Below are positions 12,620-24,200 of a stretch of 64,000 nt of DNA, in pieces. This DNA is from Yamagishiella unicocca (Eukaryota > Chlorophyta > Chlorophyceae > Chlamydomonadales > Volvocaceae): the NCBI GenBank assembly GCA_003116995.1, contig BDSL01000121.1, forward strand, positions 216,565 through 280,564, read 5' to 3'. Each line of letters opens with the position of its first letter. Position 1 is the stretch's first letter. Position numbers and translations under genes: made by a program. The notes beneath the pieces are model-generated. The model was not told the DNA's origin. It saw only the letters and a program-made list of their open reading frames with translations, and did not search any database.

Positions 12620-12756
12620 TTGGTGTCCTGGTGGTTTGCCTTTGTTTCGGTGCATGTCGGTATTTGTTTCCTCCGTCTTGTTCAGTGTCAGGCGATGCGC
12701 CCGATGGTTCTACCTCTTGGTCTGGAACCCACTGTAACCGTTACAACAACAACTAG
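12620..12756 (+). repeat. GTAACnGTTAC dispersed repeat, 5'-shortened copy
   Basis: Matches the 3' ~140 bp of the copy at 12846-13066: TGGTGGTTTGCCTTTGTTTC, then CCTCCGTCTTGTTCAGTGTC, then GGTTCTACCTCTTGGTCTGG, ending CCCACTGTAACCGTTACAAC. A short reverse-strand end of the same family is at 12196-12245. Confidence 0.8.
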
Positions 12757-12845
12757 GGGTCCGTGCCTTATGGGATGAGAGGTGGCTGGTTCCGATGTTT
12801 GCATCGTTGCGGCGCTTCACCACTTCGTCGGGTGCTGGGCTGTTA

Positions 12846-13066
12846 GGTTGGTTGGTGGCCAGTTCCTGATAGGGGAGCCTCTAGTGCAAATTCCCCCTGG
12901 GGTGCTGGCTGCTGCTCTGTATGCCTACGGCCTGTCAATTTGGTGTTCTGGTGGTTTGCTTTTGTTTCGGTGCAGGTCGGTTTCTGTTTCCTCCGTCTTG
13001 TTCAGTGTCAGGCGATGCGCCCGATGGTTCTACCTCTTGGTCTGGAACCCACTGTAACCGTTAGTT
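12846..13066 (+). repeat. GTAACnGTTAC dispersed repeat, best-preserved copy with 16547-16747
   Basis: About 200 bp starting GATAGGGGAGCCTCTAGTGC and ending at the near-palindrome CTGTAACCGTT. Nearly identical to 16547-16747. No coding capacity. Probably a SINE or MITE-like element, but I could not find clear terminal inverted repeats or target duplications. Confidence 0.85.
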
Positions 13067-13168
13067 ACAACTCAACAACCAGCCAACAGCCCAGACGCAA
13101 AACAGCAGCAGCCAGCACCCCATGGTGAAACTACGCTATAGGATCCCCTATCAGGAACCGACCACCAT

Positions 13169-13204
13169 GTCTGCTAGGTGGGTTGGCCAACCCACCTAGC
13201 AGAC
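13169..13204. repeat. Perfect 36-bp palindrome
   Basis: The two 18-base halves (13169-13186 and 13187-13204) are exact reverse complements with no loop; the centre is TTGGCCAA. The left half begins GTCTGCTAGG. It lies between a dispersed repeat and a GC-rich tandem repeat. Confidence 0.95.
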
Positions 13205-13440
13205 CAGCAACCGGCGAGACTGTGCAACGCCGCCCCTGAATTCGCGCTGGAAGGGGAAGATCCAATTGCCACAAACAGGCTCCCCGGACCCGGCCTGGAA
13301 TGACGCCACACGCGGCTTGCGGCCTGCACGACGCTCCATACGGTGGGCAACGCGATGAGGTTCGGTCGGGCGGCCGTGAACGCTCCACAAGGGGCCGGCT
13401 GGGAACAGTGGGCACAGACCCACCTAGCGCCCCAAGCGGC

Positions 13441-13606
13441 ATCGTGCCTCCGGCCCGGCCCGGCCCTTACCGCCTTACACATCGTGCCTCCGATCCGGCC
13501 CGCGCCCGGCCCTCACCGCCTTACACATCGTGCCTCCGATCCGGCCCGGCCCTCACCGCCTTACGCATCGTGCCTCCGGCCCGGCCTGGCCCTCACCGCC
13601 ATACGC
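13441..13606. repeat. About 40-bp GC-rich tandem repeat, four copies
   Basis: Units begin with ATCGTGCCTCC at 13441, 13481, 13527 and 13567 (periods 40, 46, 40). Each ends in a CTCACCGCCTTAC-type block. Open frames across it reflect the repeat rather than a gene. Confidence 0.85.
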
Positions 13607-13837
13607 AGCATGCTGACGGACATCAGGGTAGGTGGAGTGGCGCGCGGTCCCGGCATCACTAGACTCAGAAGGGACACTGCGAGCACAGCGCGTCAAACGG
13701 CGGGTCGACCGGCGACTGCGGGCCAGGCGCCTCGATTAGCATCAAGCTACGCAGCCTTACAGTCCGCATCGCCACCTACCCACTGCACGCGGCCCCCAAG
13801 CACTGCTACCTTTTGGTCTGGAACCCACTGTAACCGT

Positions 13838-13895
13838 TATTATTATTATTATTATTACATTACGCCGGCACTAGGCCTGGCATGTTGTTAAGGGG
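13838..13895 (+). repeat. TTA-rich repeat ending in a CGCCGGC motif (copy 2)
   Basis: Begins immediately after CCCACTGTAACCG, where the usual GTTACAAC end of the dispersed repeat is replaced by a TTA run, then ACATTACGCCGGC and CCTGGCATGTTGTTAAGGGGG. Parallels 10285-10350. Confidence 0.7.
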
Positions 13896-14224
13896 GCGGG
13901 GCGGTGAGGGCATCAGTACACCCTATACGCTCGCGCCACCAGTACCAATCCACCTCATATCGCTAAGGCCCACGCCACATTATCGCTGTGGAACACGACC
14001 AGTTAGTGCAACTCGCCGGAGGCTGGTGCTCCTGCCACATCCCTAACTCATATTTGTATCAATTTTTGAGATTCAAGCGCTCTCCGGAAACCGGTCTTCC
14101 GCCAGCTCCATGTCCAGCATGCCGCCATGCTTGGTGTACTTGAGTGTACTTGAGGGTTGAGCCACCCGTAGGACGCACACGCTCCCGTCTCTGGCCTAAG
14201 CCCCAACACTTCATACTAGAGTTA

Positions 14225-14400
14225 GTCCTCCCTAACCACACCGATGGCTATTGGCTGCCCGCACCATCGGGATCGGCGGCAGGATTCGAACCTGCATCTC
14301 CTGTGCCGCACCTTGTGGGAATTGAACCTGGGATCTCCCAGGCCACAAGGATTGGATTTTTCGGGCTCTCCCAATTGAGCTACACCGATACTGTAACCGT
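14225..14400 (-). repeat. tRNA-derived SINE-like repeat
   Basis: On the reverse strand TAGCTCAATTGGGAGAGC (14365-14382) matches a tRNA D-arm/A box, and GGTTCGAATCC (14282-14292) is a perfect B box within a T-arm (GCAGG stem, TTCGAAT loop, CCTGC). Ends TCGGTG and CGCCGA can pair as an acceptor stem with one G-T wobble. A second B-box-like GGTTCAATTCC lies at 14318-14328. About 70 extra bases between the arms contain two perfect hairpins (CCTGGG/CCCAGG and CCTTGTGG/CCACAAGG), so this is not a normal tRNA. It is preceded by the GTAACGGTTAC motif found at the end of the other dispersed repeats. Confidence 0.65.
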
Positions 14401-14410
14401 TACAACACTG

Positions 14411-15229
14411 TTAACATGGGGTGGCTGAGGCTGGCCGACTCCAAGCCTGTCTCGCGGTCTCTCTCTCTGTCTCGTACTACTCCTTTCCAAGCGCATAGCC
14501 TCCAGCTGGCCAGGCTGTAGACACAATGAAAAACAGCAGGTCGTTACATGTTCGAGTGCTAACTCCGTCAAGTACATCACTGCACTGTTACTTGGAGTGC
14601 AGTAAATGCAGGCTCGTCACTGCCGTTACACATCTGCAACTGGGCACCTCGTGAGATAGAGCGGATACGTTCAGCATGACCTGGACTGTCAGGGTTGGCA
14701 TCCCGCCGTGCTAAGGTGCCTTAGACTAAGTGGGCCCGATGCGCGCACTCTTGCGGGGTTCGGCCATCCTTTCGGCTCCGATTGTGAGCCAGCTACCACC
14801 GGCCGCCGTAAGTAAGCTTTTAACCGATAGATAACGAAGTTCGTTACGTAATATTAATGAACCACACCCAACAACGCCCACGCACTGGAGATATTTTATC
14901 CCAACCGCCGCGCTTTGGATTCGCGTCTCCTAAGCAGCACTGAAACCACGACCTGCCACGACTGATGCCCGCGAGACGGCTATGCATCTACTAGGGAACG
15001 TCACAGCGACTTCTTTCCTAAGAAGAAGGCCTGTGTTCTGTCAGACTGTACGTCTCGCGCCACCGATCAACGACGGTGCATTTGCAGCCCGCAAACGTTG
15101 TCCAATGGGGTATGTACACCTGGCAGCGTTGCGCCTGTCCGGCACACGTACATCAGCTGCTGTCTTCGCCGAATCAGGCGGCTCGATTGAGCACTGCCAC
15201 CCGAGTTCGGCACAACCTCCTGCAGCTAC
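14411..15229. other. 3' flank of the LysM/lectin gene; no gene seen
   Basis: No conserved reading frame. A short odd palindrome TAACGAAGTTCGTTA lies near 14834. This is presumably 3' UTR and intergenic sequence of the reverse-strand gene ending at 15230. Confidence 0.4.
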
Positions 15230-18200
15230 CTAGAAGTTGGCCACCAAAAGATTCTCGCTGGACGTGCCCTTGCAATCCCACTGCACAAAGTATGCGCCCG
15301 CAGTCGTCTTGGACATGATAATTGAAACACACTTGTTAGATTGCTGAGGCCGAAGGCGGTAAACATTGCTCTGTTTGGCAATTGGTTCCAGCTTAAACGA
15401 CTGGTTGGCACCGCCAGTGCAAGCTGACATCACCAGCGGGGACCCAATGGACGTGCCCCCCGTGACCTCCAAGCAGCGGCCCCACAAATCCATGATGATG
15501 CGCGAGTAGTCTCCTGTGGGCACGAGCCGGAACTTCTGCCCGTTCGACTTATTGCACGTCATTTGTCGCACCTTCAAGCCATTACCAGATGGCGCGACGT
15601 TTTCAATGTCCATGCACATGCCCCTGTTTGCGATGTGCATAGGCCTGAGGTCCTTCCACGAAGGTGGAGGTGGCGGCTTGGAGGTGGCAGCAGGAGGCGG
15701 TGATTTGGGCGGTGGTGACTTGGGCGGTGGCGACTTGGGTGGAGGTGACTTGGGCGGCGGTGACTTGGGCGGAGGTGACTTGGCGATGACTGGGGGCGGA
15801 GGCTTGGGCGGGGGGGGGCTCTTGGACCCTTTGACAATAGGCGGCCGAGACGTGGTGTAGGGTAGATGTGCGCAGGGGGGGCAAGACAGCACGGTGAGCA
15901 CCTGTAAGCATTACATGAGGGCGAGGCACGACTGTGAGCATTACGTAAGGATGAGGCACGACTGGAATACACGAGGTAGGTGACGACTGCGTGCGTGACA
16001 CCGCGGCGCAGGATGCATGGGCGGGTACATTACGTGTGTATGTATGTAGCATCTGTCCGACGGATGGAGTGTGTGCGGATCCTCTGTGTATGTAACACCT
16101 CTTAGCAGAAACGACTATCTGACGACATATATTAGCTGCTGAGTACGTCCCCCAGGAACTAAACGGTGAATCATTACAAGGTTAAACGGACCTGCCCAGG
16201 CTTGATCTTGCTTGGAATCAACCCGGGGTTTCGTGCCAGTAGGTCTCCGACGGTTGACTTGAATGCGTTGGCAATTTTGTACAGGTAATCGCCGAATTTG
16301 ACGGTATATGTCAGCTGATTGCATTGCGATCGTGCCAGTTTCAGGCTACGCAAGGCGGCGGGTTCGGAGGTGCAAGGCGGAATGTTGACTGTGTCGCCGG
16401 GGTAGATGAGGTCTGCGGCGGGGTCGGCAGGAGGCAGGGAAGGCACGCATGTATGAACGGTGATGCTCACAACTAGCAAGTCATTGTAGATAGCCTAATT
16501 ACATAATGGATCATCATGAGCACGTTGAAATAACCTAGCTATACATGATAGGGGAGCCTCTAGTGCAAATTCCCCCTGGGGTGCTGGCTGCTGCTCTGTA
16601 TGCCTACGGCCTGTCAACTTGGTGTTCTGGTGGTTTGCCTTTGTTTCGGTGCATGTCGGTATTTGTTTCCTCCGTCTTGTTCAGTGTCAGGCGATGCGCC
16701 CGATGGTTCTACCTATTGGTCTGGAACCCACTGTAATCGTTACAACAACATGTAGGGAGGAACATGTATCGCCCCGCCCAGTAGTCGGAGTAATTGTTAC
16801 ATACAGCAGGTGTGCTGCATTGCTACGAACCTGGGTTCACAAACTGGACGTTGACCAGGAGCACGTCTTGCAGGCTCTTGCCGTACCTTGTCGCGATTTT
16901 GTAAAGGCTATCGCCGTTGACCACCTGCCGCAGCCGAGTACGAAGACAAACGGTTGAAGTGCTTGCCTGGATACTGTGTGTGTTCTACCACTTGGTCTGG
17001 AACCCATTGTAACCGTTACAACAACTGTGATGATGAGAAGGGGCCACGGTTACAGGGACCGTGCTGAATGGTTACAAGGACCAAAAGTCGAATTTTCCCC
17101 CGGGAGTTGGTAAGGTTACAGGGACGACCCCCGTGTATGCCACACATGTATGATCACCAGAAAGCAGAAACCCGCAGACTTGTGTGTAGCGGCTGGCCCT
17201 ATCATTTACTTGTCAGTAAGATTTGTAGGTTACCATCTCCGACCGTAATAAGCAGCGGTCTCTGTCTCCTCAGTCTTCCTCAGTGTCAGGCGATGTGCCC
17301 GATGCATGGTTCTACCTTGTGGTCTGGAACCAACTGTAACTGTTACACCAGCAGCAATTACCGAGGACATACAGACAGCTGTCACGACACAGCTGGTGAT
17401 CGACACAGCGCGTGCGAGACACCAGAACCCGCTCAGCAGTGGGGTGCAGTAACAGCAATGACTTCGGAAAGGCAGCAGTCGCGCCGAGCCCGGCTAAGTT
17501 GTACGGCACAAAATCAGGGACGTCCCATAGCAGCGGCGGCTACAAACAACCGGTCGGCAGTACGAGCACGCGGAGCCCCTTACGTACCGCGCAATGCCTG
17601 TAACCACGCGGTAGTCGGGCTGCTCCGGTCTTGTTCTTGAGCTTGTGAGGATAGCTACGGCTCACCAGTTGTGCGTGTTTGGCAAATACTGGGCACAGAT
17701 AGCGCGGCCGAGACCCAATGGCTTACACTCTTGTACTCCCGTGAAGAGAGCTATTGCGTGGACTAGACGTCCTACAACATTGAGTTACTTAGCGATCAAC
17801 AAGCTGCTCACTCAGGTGAGCAGCCGGACTACGTGCACCGACGACATGTACGGCTACACATGGCCTCCCTGGAGTCTCACCCCCGCAGATGGAGTGATGG
17901 ATGCTCTACTACCAAATCGCTTGCAGGAGCGACACTGTGCTACCGCAAACAGGACTAATACAACGGAATAGTAACTAGTTCATGTGCAGTACTAACGCCA
18001 ACGACTCAGCGACAGTTTGGCTGGTCACGCGATGGACATGTCACACGATCTGTCGCGTCAGCTGTCACGACCCATCTCGTGTCGGACAAGCCATGTGCTA
18101 CGCGGCGACACTCCCCCCCCAGCTGAAAGACGCCGGGATGAGGCTGACAGAAAGGAGTCGCGGCTCAGAAAGGCCGGCGTGTCTCCGGCTATTGCGCTAG

Positions 18201-21200
18201 GAACATGCCACCCTGCACAGAACCCTACCAAACGGCTATATGGGTTAAATCAGTGATTTAGCAGCTTAACAGGCTGAGAAACGGCTGGAGGGCGGGCCCG
18301 CTAAGCAGACTCAAGGGCTGCTGAGCACGCACGGAAACCGACTTAACGCTCTCTTAGCTAAGAAAAATGCTAAGCAACGCTAAGCAACACGGTAGCGGCA
18401 ATACCCTTTCTTAATAACTTAGTGGTAAGAAATTGCCGGTGCCGCCCTTCTTAGCAAATTTCTTAACCACTTAGCGCAACCGCCAAACGTGTTTAGCTGC
18501 TTATCTTTCGCAGGGGAGGCAGAATTGTTATTAGCTGTTTCTTAGCGGATTCTCAATTGGCGGATTCGAATATCCATTTTTAAGCAGAATGCGAGTGTTA
18601 CAGGGGAGCCAGAGCGGCTCAAGCGCGGAAGCGCAACCAGGCGGGCCCAATGGGCCAGGCCACAACACAGATCACCGGACGAAGTCAAAACCACTCCTCA
18701 CTGGTCGGGAAAAGGCAGCCGGACCGAGGCCGACAGGGAAACCGAAAACGACTACAAGTGCGAAAGAGCCTCGCCGAGTAGGGAAAGCGTGCCGACCACG
18801 AGCCACCAACACCAAGCCTGCAGCGATGCGCGAGAGCACACCAGGAGGGCCAAAAGGCCAGGCCGCTACAAAGGCCACGGGAAAAAGACCCGCGCCGAGT
18901 AGGGAAAGCGTGCCGAACACGAGCCACCAAATACCAAGCCTGCAGCGATACGCGAGAGCGCAACGGGGGGGCCAAAAGCCCAAGCCGCTAGTCAGGCCAC
19001 GAATCAAGATCCGCGCCGAGTAGGGAAGCGTGTCGAACACGAGCCACCAAAACCAAGCCTGCAACGTGGGCGAGAGTCACCACAGCGAGTCGGAAACGGG
19101 TCCATGGCCATCCCACAGAACCGAACCGTCGAGTCCATTGCCTCCACAAGAACCGAGCCTTCAGCGTGGGCAAGACCACGAGCACGGAGCCGTCCGCGAG
19201 GCGTAGCGAGCGGAGGAGCCGCGGCCCGGAGCGAGGACCATCAGCAGAGGCGCCAGCGCCGCCGAGCACCAGAGCGCGCCCAAGCTCCAGCAGCCAGTAC
19301 CAGAGAGGGCGAAAGACGAGAGACGATGGAGAGCAGAGACTGCGCCGCAAGCGGACAGAAAGTTGCGCGACCCCATGACGAGGTCCACAAAAAGAGGACG
19401 AGGACCACGGCGCCTAGGGCGCCGTGGCCCTGTAGAGCCTTGTAGCAGAATGCGAGGATTACAAGGGAGCCAGAACGGCTCAAGCGCGGAAGCGCAACCA
19501 GGCGGGCCCGATGGGCCAGACCACGACACGGGTCACTGGGCAAAAGAGCCCGCCCTCACCGGCCGGGAAGGGGCAAAAGCCGAAGGCAGCCAAACACGAG
19601 GACACGGAGAAGGCAGCACGCACAACTCAAAGCACGGGGAGGAGAACAAGCGCATCCAGACAACACGAACCACCTGCACCAAGCCAGCAGCGAGACGCGA
19701 GGAACGCGTCCCGGCAAAACGGGGGCCCCAAGCCCCAGAACCCAAAAGCACCCACAAAAGACAGCAGAGCGGGGGCCTAAGGCCCAGAAAATCGCACCCG
19801 AGTCAGCCGTCGGGTCACTCCTCGGCACCCGGGCGGCCCGGGAAGACCACCTCCCCCGCGGGCGAGGCGGCGAGGAAGGGGTGATCGGACGGGATGGCCC
19901 CCCACCCGCGGGGGGCCAGCCCCAGCTCGGCAAACGCACTGAGGCGGGCCCAGAAGTCGGCCGTCACCGCTGCGCACACCCGCACCACCGGCATGCGCCC
20001 CCCGGGGGCCCCAGCCTGCACCCGAAACAGGAGGCGGAGCCCCAAACCCAACGCCGCGACGGCCGCCAAGCACACCACATCCCAAACAAGCGGGTGCACC
20101 CCCAACGGGGGCCGACCCAGCCACAAATGCTGCGGGAGCAGGACAACCGCGCCCCCCATCGCCTCCACAAGCTCGTCACGCAATGACAAGGCCACCACAC
20201 ACTCCCAGAAGTGGTGGCGCCGGCGGCCCGTGGCCATGGACGCTCCGCACGGGCAGGGGGTCGTGGGCGACCCCCGCGCCAGGAGGGCCGCGTGCATGGG
20301 GAAGCCATGGAACCCGTTCATGGCGAGCCGCCAGAGGGGCTCCTTGTGCGTGTTGTCCCAGCGAAGACGCCAGAGGCGCACCAGAGTGGCCTGAAATTCC
20401 CGGAGGGTGGAGGCCAGGGCTGCCGGGGGAAGGGGAGCCTCCCAGGCCTCCTGAAGGAAGGCCGTATGCTTAGCCGCCAGAGCAGCGAAGGCTGGGCCGA
20501 GCTGCAGGATGGTAGCCGACTTGACGGTGAGGGAGACAAGGGGAATGGCCGCGGGGCCCACCCGCCAGCCGACACAGCGGGCCAGGCGGCCCCAGGCGTC
20601 CGCAGCGGGGGGGGCGGCAGCCGCACCCCCCGGGGCCGCCAGAACGAGGAGGGCCGCGATGGCCCAGGTGGCGGGAAGGCGGCCAACGAGGGCGTCGACG
20701 CGGGCCAGGCCCGTGGCCCCATCCCGCATGGAGGCCGGGACGGGGTGGGCGGGGGAGAGGCGGAGGACGTCGCGGAGGACGTCGAGCCGCAGGTACTCGG
20801 TACAGCGTATGGCGGGGGGCCCCCCGGCAGCGGCGACAGCGAGGGCCGTCCGGACCCGGCCCAGGGCATTGTAGCACTGGACGGCGACACCCACCGTATC
20901 AAGCCCACGCAGCTGGGCGAGGTCGGGGAAGTCGGTCTCCAGGCCCCAGCCGGTGGCATCGACCAGGAGGGGGTTGCCCCAGAGGGGCGCCGAGAAGCAC
21001 CAGGGTCCCGGGGCGGCCAGTGTGGGGTCCAGGAGTGTAGCAGAATGCGAGTGTTACAGGGGAGCCAGAGCGGCTCAAGCGCGGAAGCGCAACCAGGCGG
21101 GCCCAATGGGCCAGGCCACAACACAGATCACCGGACGAAGTCAAAACCACTCCTCACTGGTCGGGAAATGGCAGCCGGACCGAGGCCGACAGGGAAACCG

Positions 21201-24200
21201 AAAACGACTACAAGTGCGAAAGAGCCTCGCCGAGTAGGGAAAGGGTGCCGACCACGAGCCACCAACACCAAGCCTGCAGCGATGCGCGAGAGCACACCGG
21301 GAGGGCCAAAAGGCCAGGCCGCTACGAAGGCCACGGGAAAAAGACCCGCGCCGAGTAGGGAAAGCGTGCCGAACACGAGCCACCAAATACCAAGCCTGCA
21401 GCGATACGCGAGAGCGCAACGGGGGGGCCAAAAGCCCAAGCCGCTAGTCAGGCCACGAATCAAGATCCGCGCCGAGTAGGGAAGCGTGTCGAACACGAGC
21501 CACCAAAACCAAGCCTGCAACGTGGGCGAGAGTCACCACAGCGAGTCGGAAACGGGTCCATGGCCATCCCACAGAACCGAGCCGTCGAGTCCATTGCCAC
21601 CACAAGAACCGAGCCTTCAGCGTGGGCAAGACCACGAGCACGGAGCCGTCCGCGAGGCGTAGCGAGCGGAGGAGCCGCGGCCCGGAGCGAGGACCATCAG
21701 CAGAGGCGCCAGCGCCGCCGAGCACCAGAGCGCGCCCAAGCTCCAGCAGCAAGTACCAGAGAGGGCGAAAGACGAGAGACGATGGAGAGCAGAGACTGCG
21801 CCGCAAGCGGACAGAAAGTTGCGCGACCCCATGACGAGGTCCACAAAAAGAGGACGAGGACCACGGCGCCTAGGGCGCCATGGCCCTGTAGAGCCTTGTG
21901 CCTTAAGCAGAATGCGAGTGTTACAGGGGAGCCAGAGCGGCTCAAGCGCGGAAGCGCAACCAGGCGGGCCCAATGGGCCAGGCCACAACACAGATCACCG
22001 GACGAAGTCAAAACCACTCCTCACTGGTCGGGAAAAGGCAGCCGGACCGAGGCCGACAGGGAAACCGAAAACGACTACAAGTGCGAAAGAGCCTCGCCGC
22101 GTAGGGAAAGCGTGCCGACCACGAGCCACCAACACCAAGCCTGCAGCGATGCGCGAGAGCACACCGGGAGGGCCAAAAGGCCAGGCCGCTACAAAGGCCA
22201 CGGGAAAACGACCCGCGCCGAGTAGGGAAAGCGTGCCGAACACGAGCCACCAAATACCAAGCCTGCAGCGATATGCGAGAGCGCAACGGGGGGGCCAAAA
22301 GCCCAAGCCGCTAGTCAGGCCACGAATCAAGATCCGCGCCGAGTAGGGAAGCGTGTCGAACACGAGCCACCAAAACCAAGCCTGCAACGTGGGCGAGAGT
22401 CACCACAGCGAGTCGGAAACGGGTCCATGGCCATCCCACAGAACCGAACCGTCGAGTCCATTGCCTCCACAAGAACCGAGCCTTCAGCGTGGGCAAGACC
22501 ACGAGCACGGAGCCGTCCGCGAGGCGTAGCGAGCGGAGGAGCCGCGGCCCGGAGCGAGGACCATCAGCAGAGGCGCCAGCGCCGCCGAGCACCAGAGCGC
22601 GCCCAAGCTCCAGCAGCCAATACCAGAGAGGGCGAAAGACGAGAGACGATGGAGAGCAGAGACTGCGCCGCAAGCGGACAGAAAGTTGCGCGACCCCATG
22701 ACGAGGTCCACAAAAAGAGGACGAGGACCACGGCGCCGAGGGCGCCGTGGCCCTGTAGAGCCTTGTAGCAGAATGCGAGTGTTACAAGGGAGCCAGCAGA
22801 ATGCGACCATTGTAGCGAGATTTTCCCCAGACGAGTCCGTATGAAACTACCGCCGATGCCGAATAAAGACTATGTACACGGGTCGGACGAGCACTTCAGA
22901 CGGAGCGCAAATCCAAATGACCCAATGCAAAATGAAGACCCCTAATAGGCAAAAATACAAGCGAACGTCGGGAAGCCGCGCGAAGGATGCTCGTCATGCC
23001 AATCCCTGCTTAAAAATGCCGAGACCGTACGTGCCATGGGTCGGGACCGTACAATACAAGCACCGAGCCTGTACATTCTACCGCCGATGCCGAAAAGTAG
23101 TGGCCGGAGAAACAGCTGAATCGGGCCGCATTTCCGCTCGGCCAGGAGCACAGTAAAAGTCTCCAGTACACAAAATTTACAGCGGGGGCTGGGAAGCTGC
23201 GCCCAAAAAGATCGCAAATGGACCGGGAAATAGCAGTCGCGAACGGACAGGATTGCCACCTGGAAGATGCTTATGAAAGGATCCCTCTAACGGACGTGTT
23301 TGAGAGCAGGTGGGCCACACGAGCGCAACTCACAGTGCCCTACAAGGCAAGAGGAACAGCAGCATGTCCATGGTACCAAATTGGGTTGGCTGTAAAAGTA
23401 TGGTAGCAGACGGGGGGCCATGCGAGACAGCGCCAGCTGAGAAAACCGCGCGAATGCGCTACGCTGGTACGCCGCCTCACGATACAGGCTGGGGATCTAA
23501 GGTACCTCACAACGCAAAGACGGGAACCGTCTTCTTCGTGAAGCAGATGATCGTGTATGTTATTTGTGGTTTAGTATGCGTGGATGGAAGGGCATGTGGA
23601 GGATGGGATCGCGTGCTGTCCGGGCGTTGACGAGTGGCCTTGGTGTACCTGCTGGGTTGTCATTGTTGTGGGGAACCCGCGCGCTGTTGTGCATACCGTC
23701 AGGCTCGAACTTGTCATCTGGTCCTGGGGCCCCTAGTGCTGGCTTGACCTTTCCAGAGCAGTAGCATGCAGCGCCACCGGAAATGCCAGCATAGTAGTAA
23801 TGCCAGCATTATACTACGCAAATCGTCGCCTATGGTTGGGGGGAGCTTCCCTGGGCCGCCAGCGGCGGCCCGGTGTCCCCTTGCCTGCACCACTTCTGGA
23901 ATTGACCCCTTGCTCGTGCAATGTTCGGTATGCCTGCCGGTCTACCTGTCGGGGGCGAGCTGTCTTGAGCGCGGCGGGCGAGGTCCCTGTGCCTTTCGGT
24001 GCCTTTGTGGGCGTCTGCTCAGGTCTGCTGGTCTTGCTGTGGTCCCCCCGCTTGGGTTAGGCCCGGCTTGCCTATGTTAAGTCCAGGACATGGCCCCCCT
24101 TCTTGCTTGGGTAAACCGGGCTTGAGGTCACCTAAACATTTTTTGTTGCGTTGTGAGGTATCTTAGGTCCCCAGCCTGTATCACGCGGTTTTCTCAGCTG

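Noticed and set aside
14270..14390. Functional tRNA gene on the reverse strand
   Set aside because: No anticodon stem-loop can be formed and about 70 extra bases separate the arms; better explained as a SINE head.
18589..22768. Many 100-175-codon ORFs on both strands in the 0.86-kb units
   Set aside because: Same sequence is open in several frames in every copy, with low-complexity products; the units look like non-coding LINE-dependent elements.
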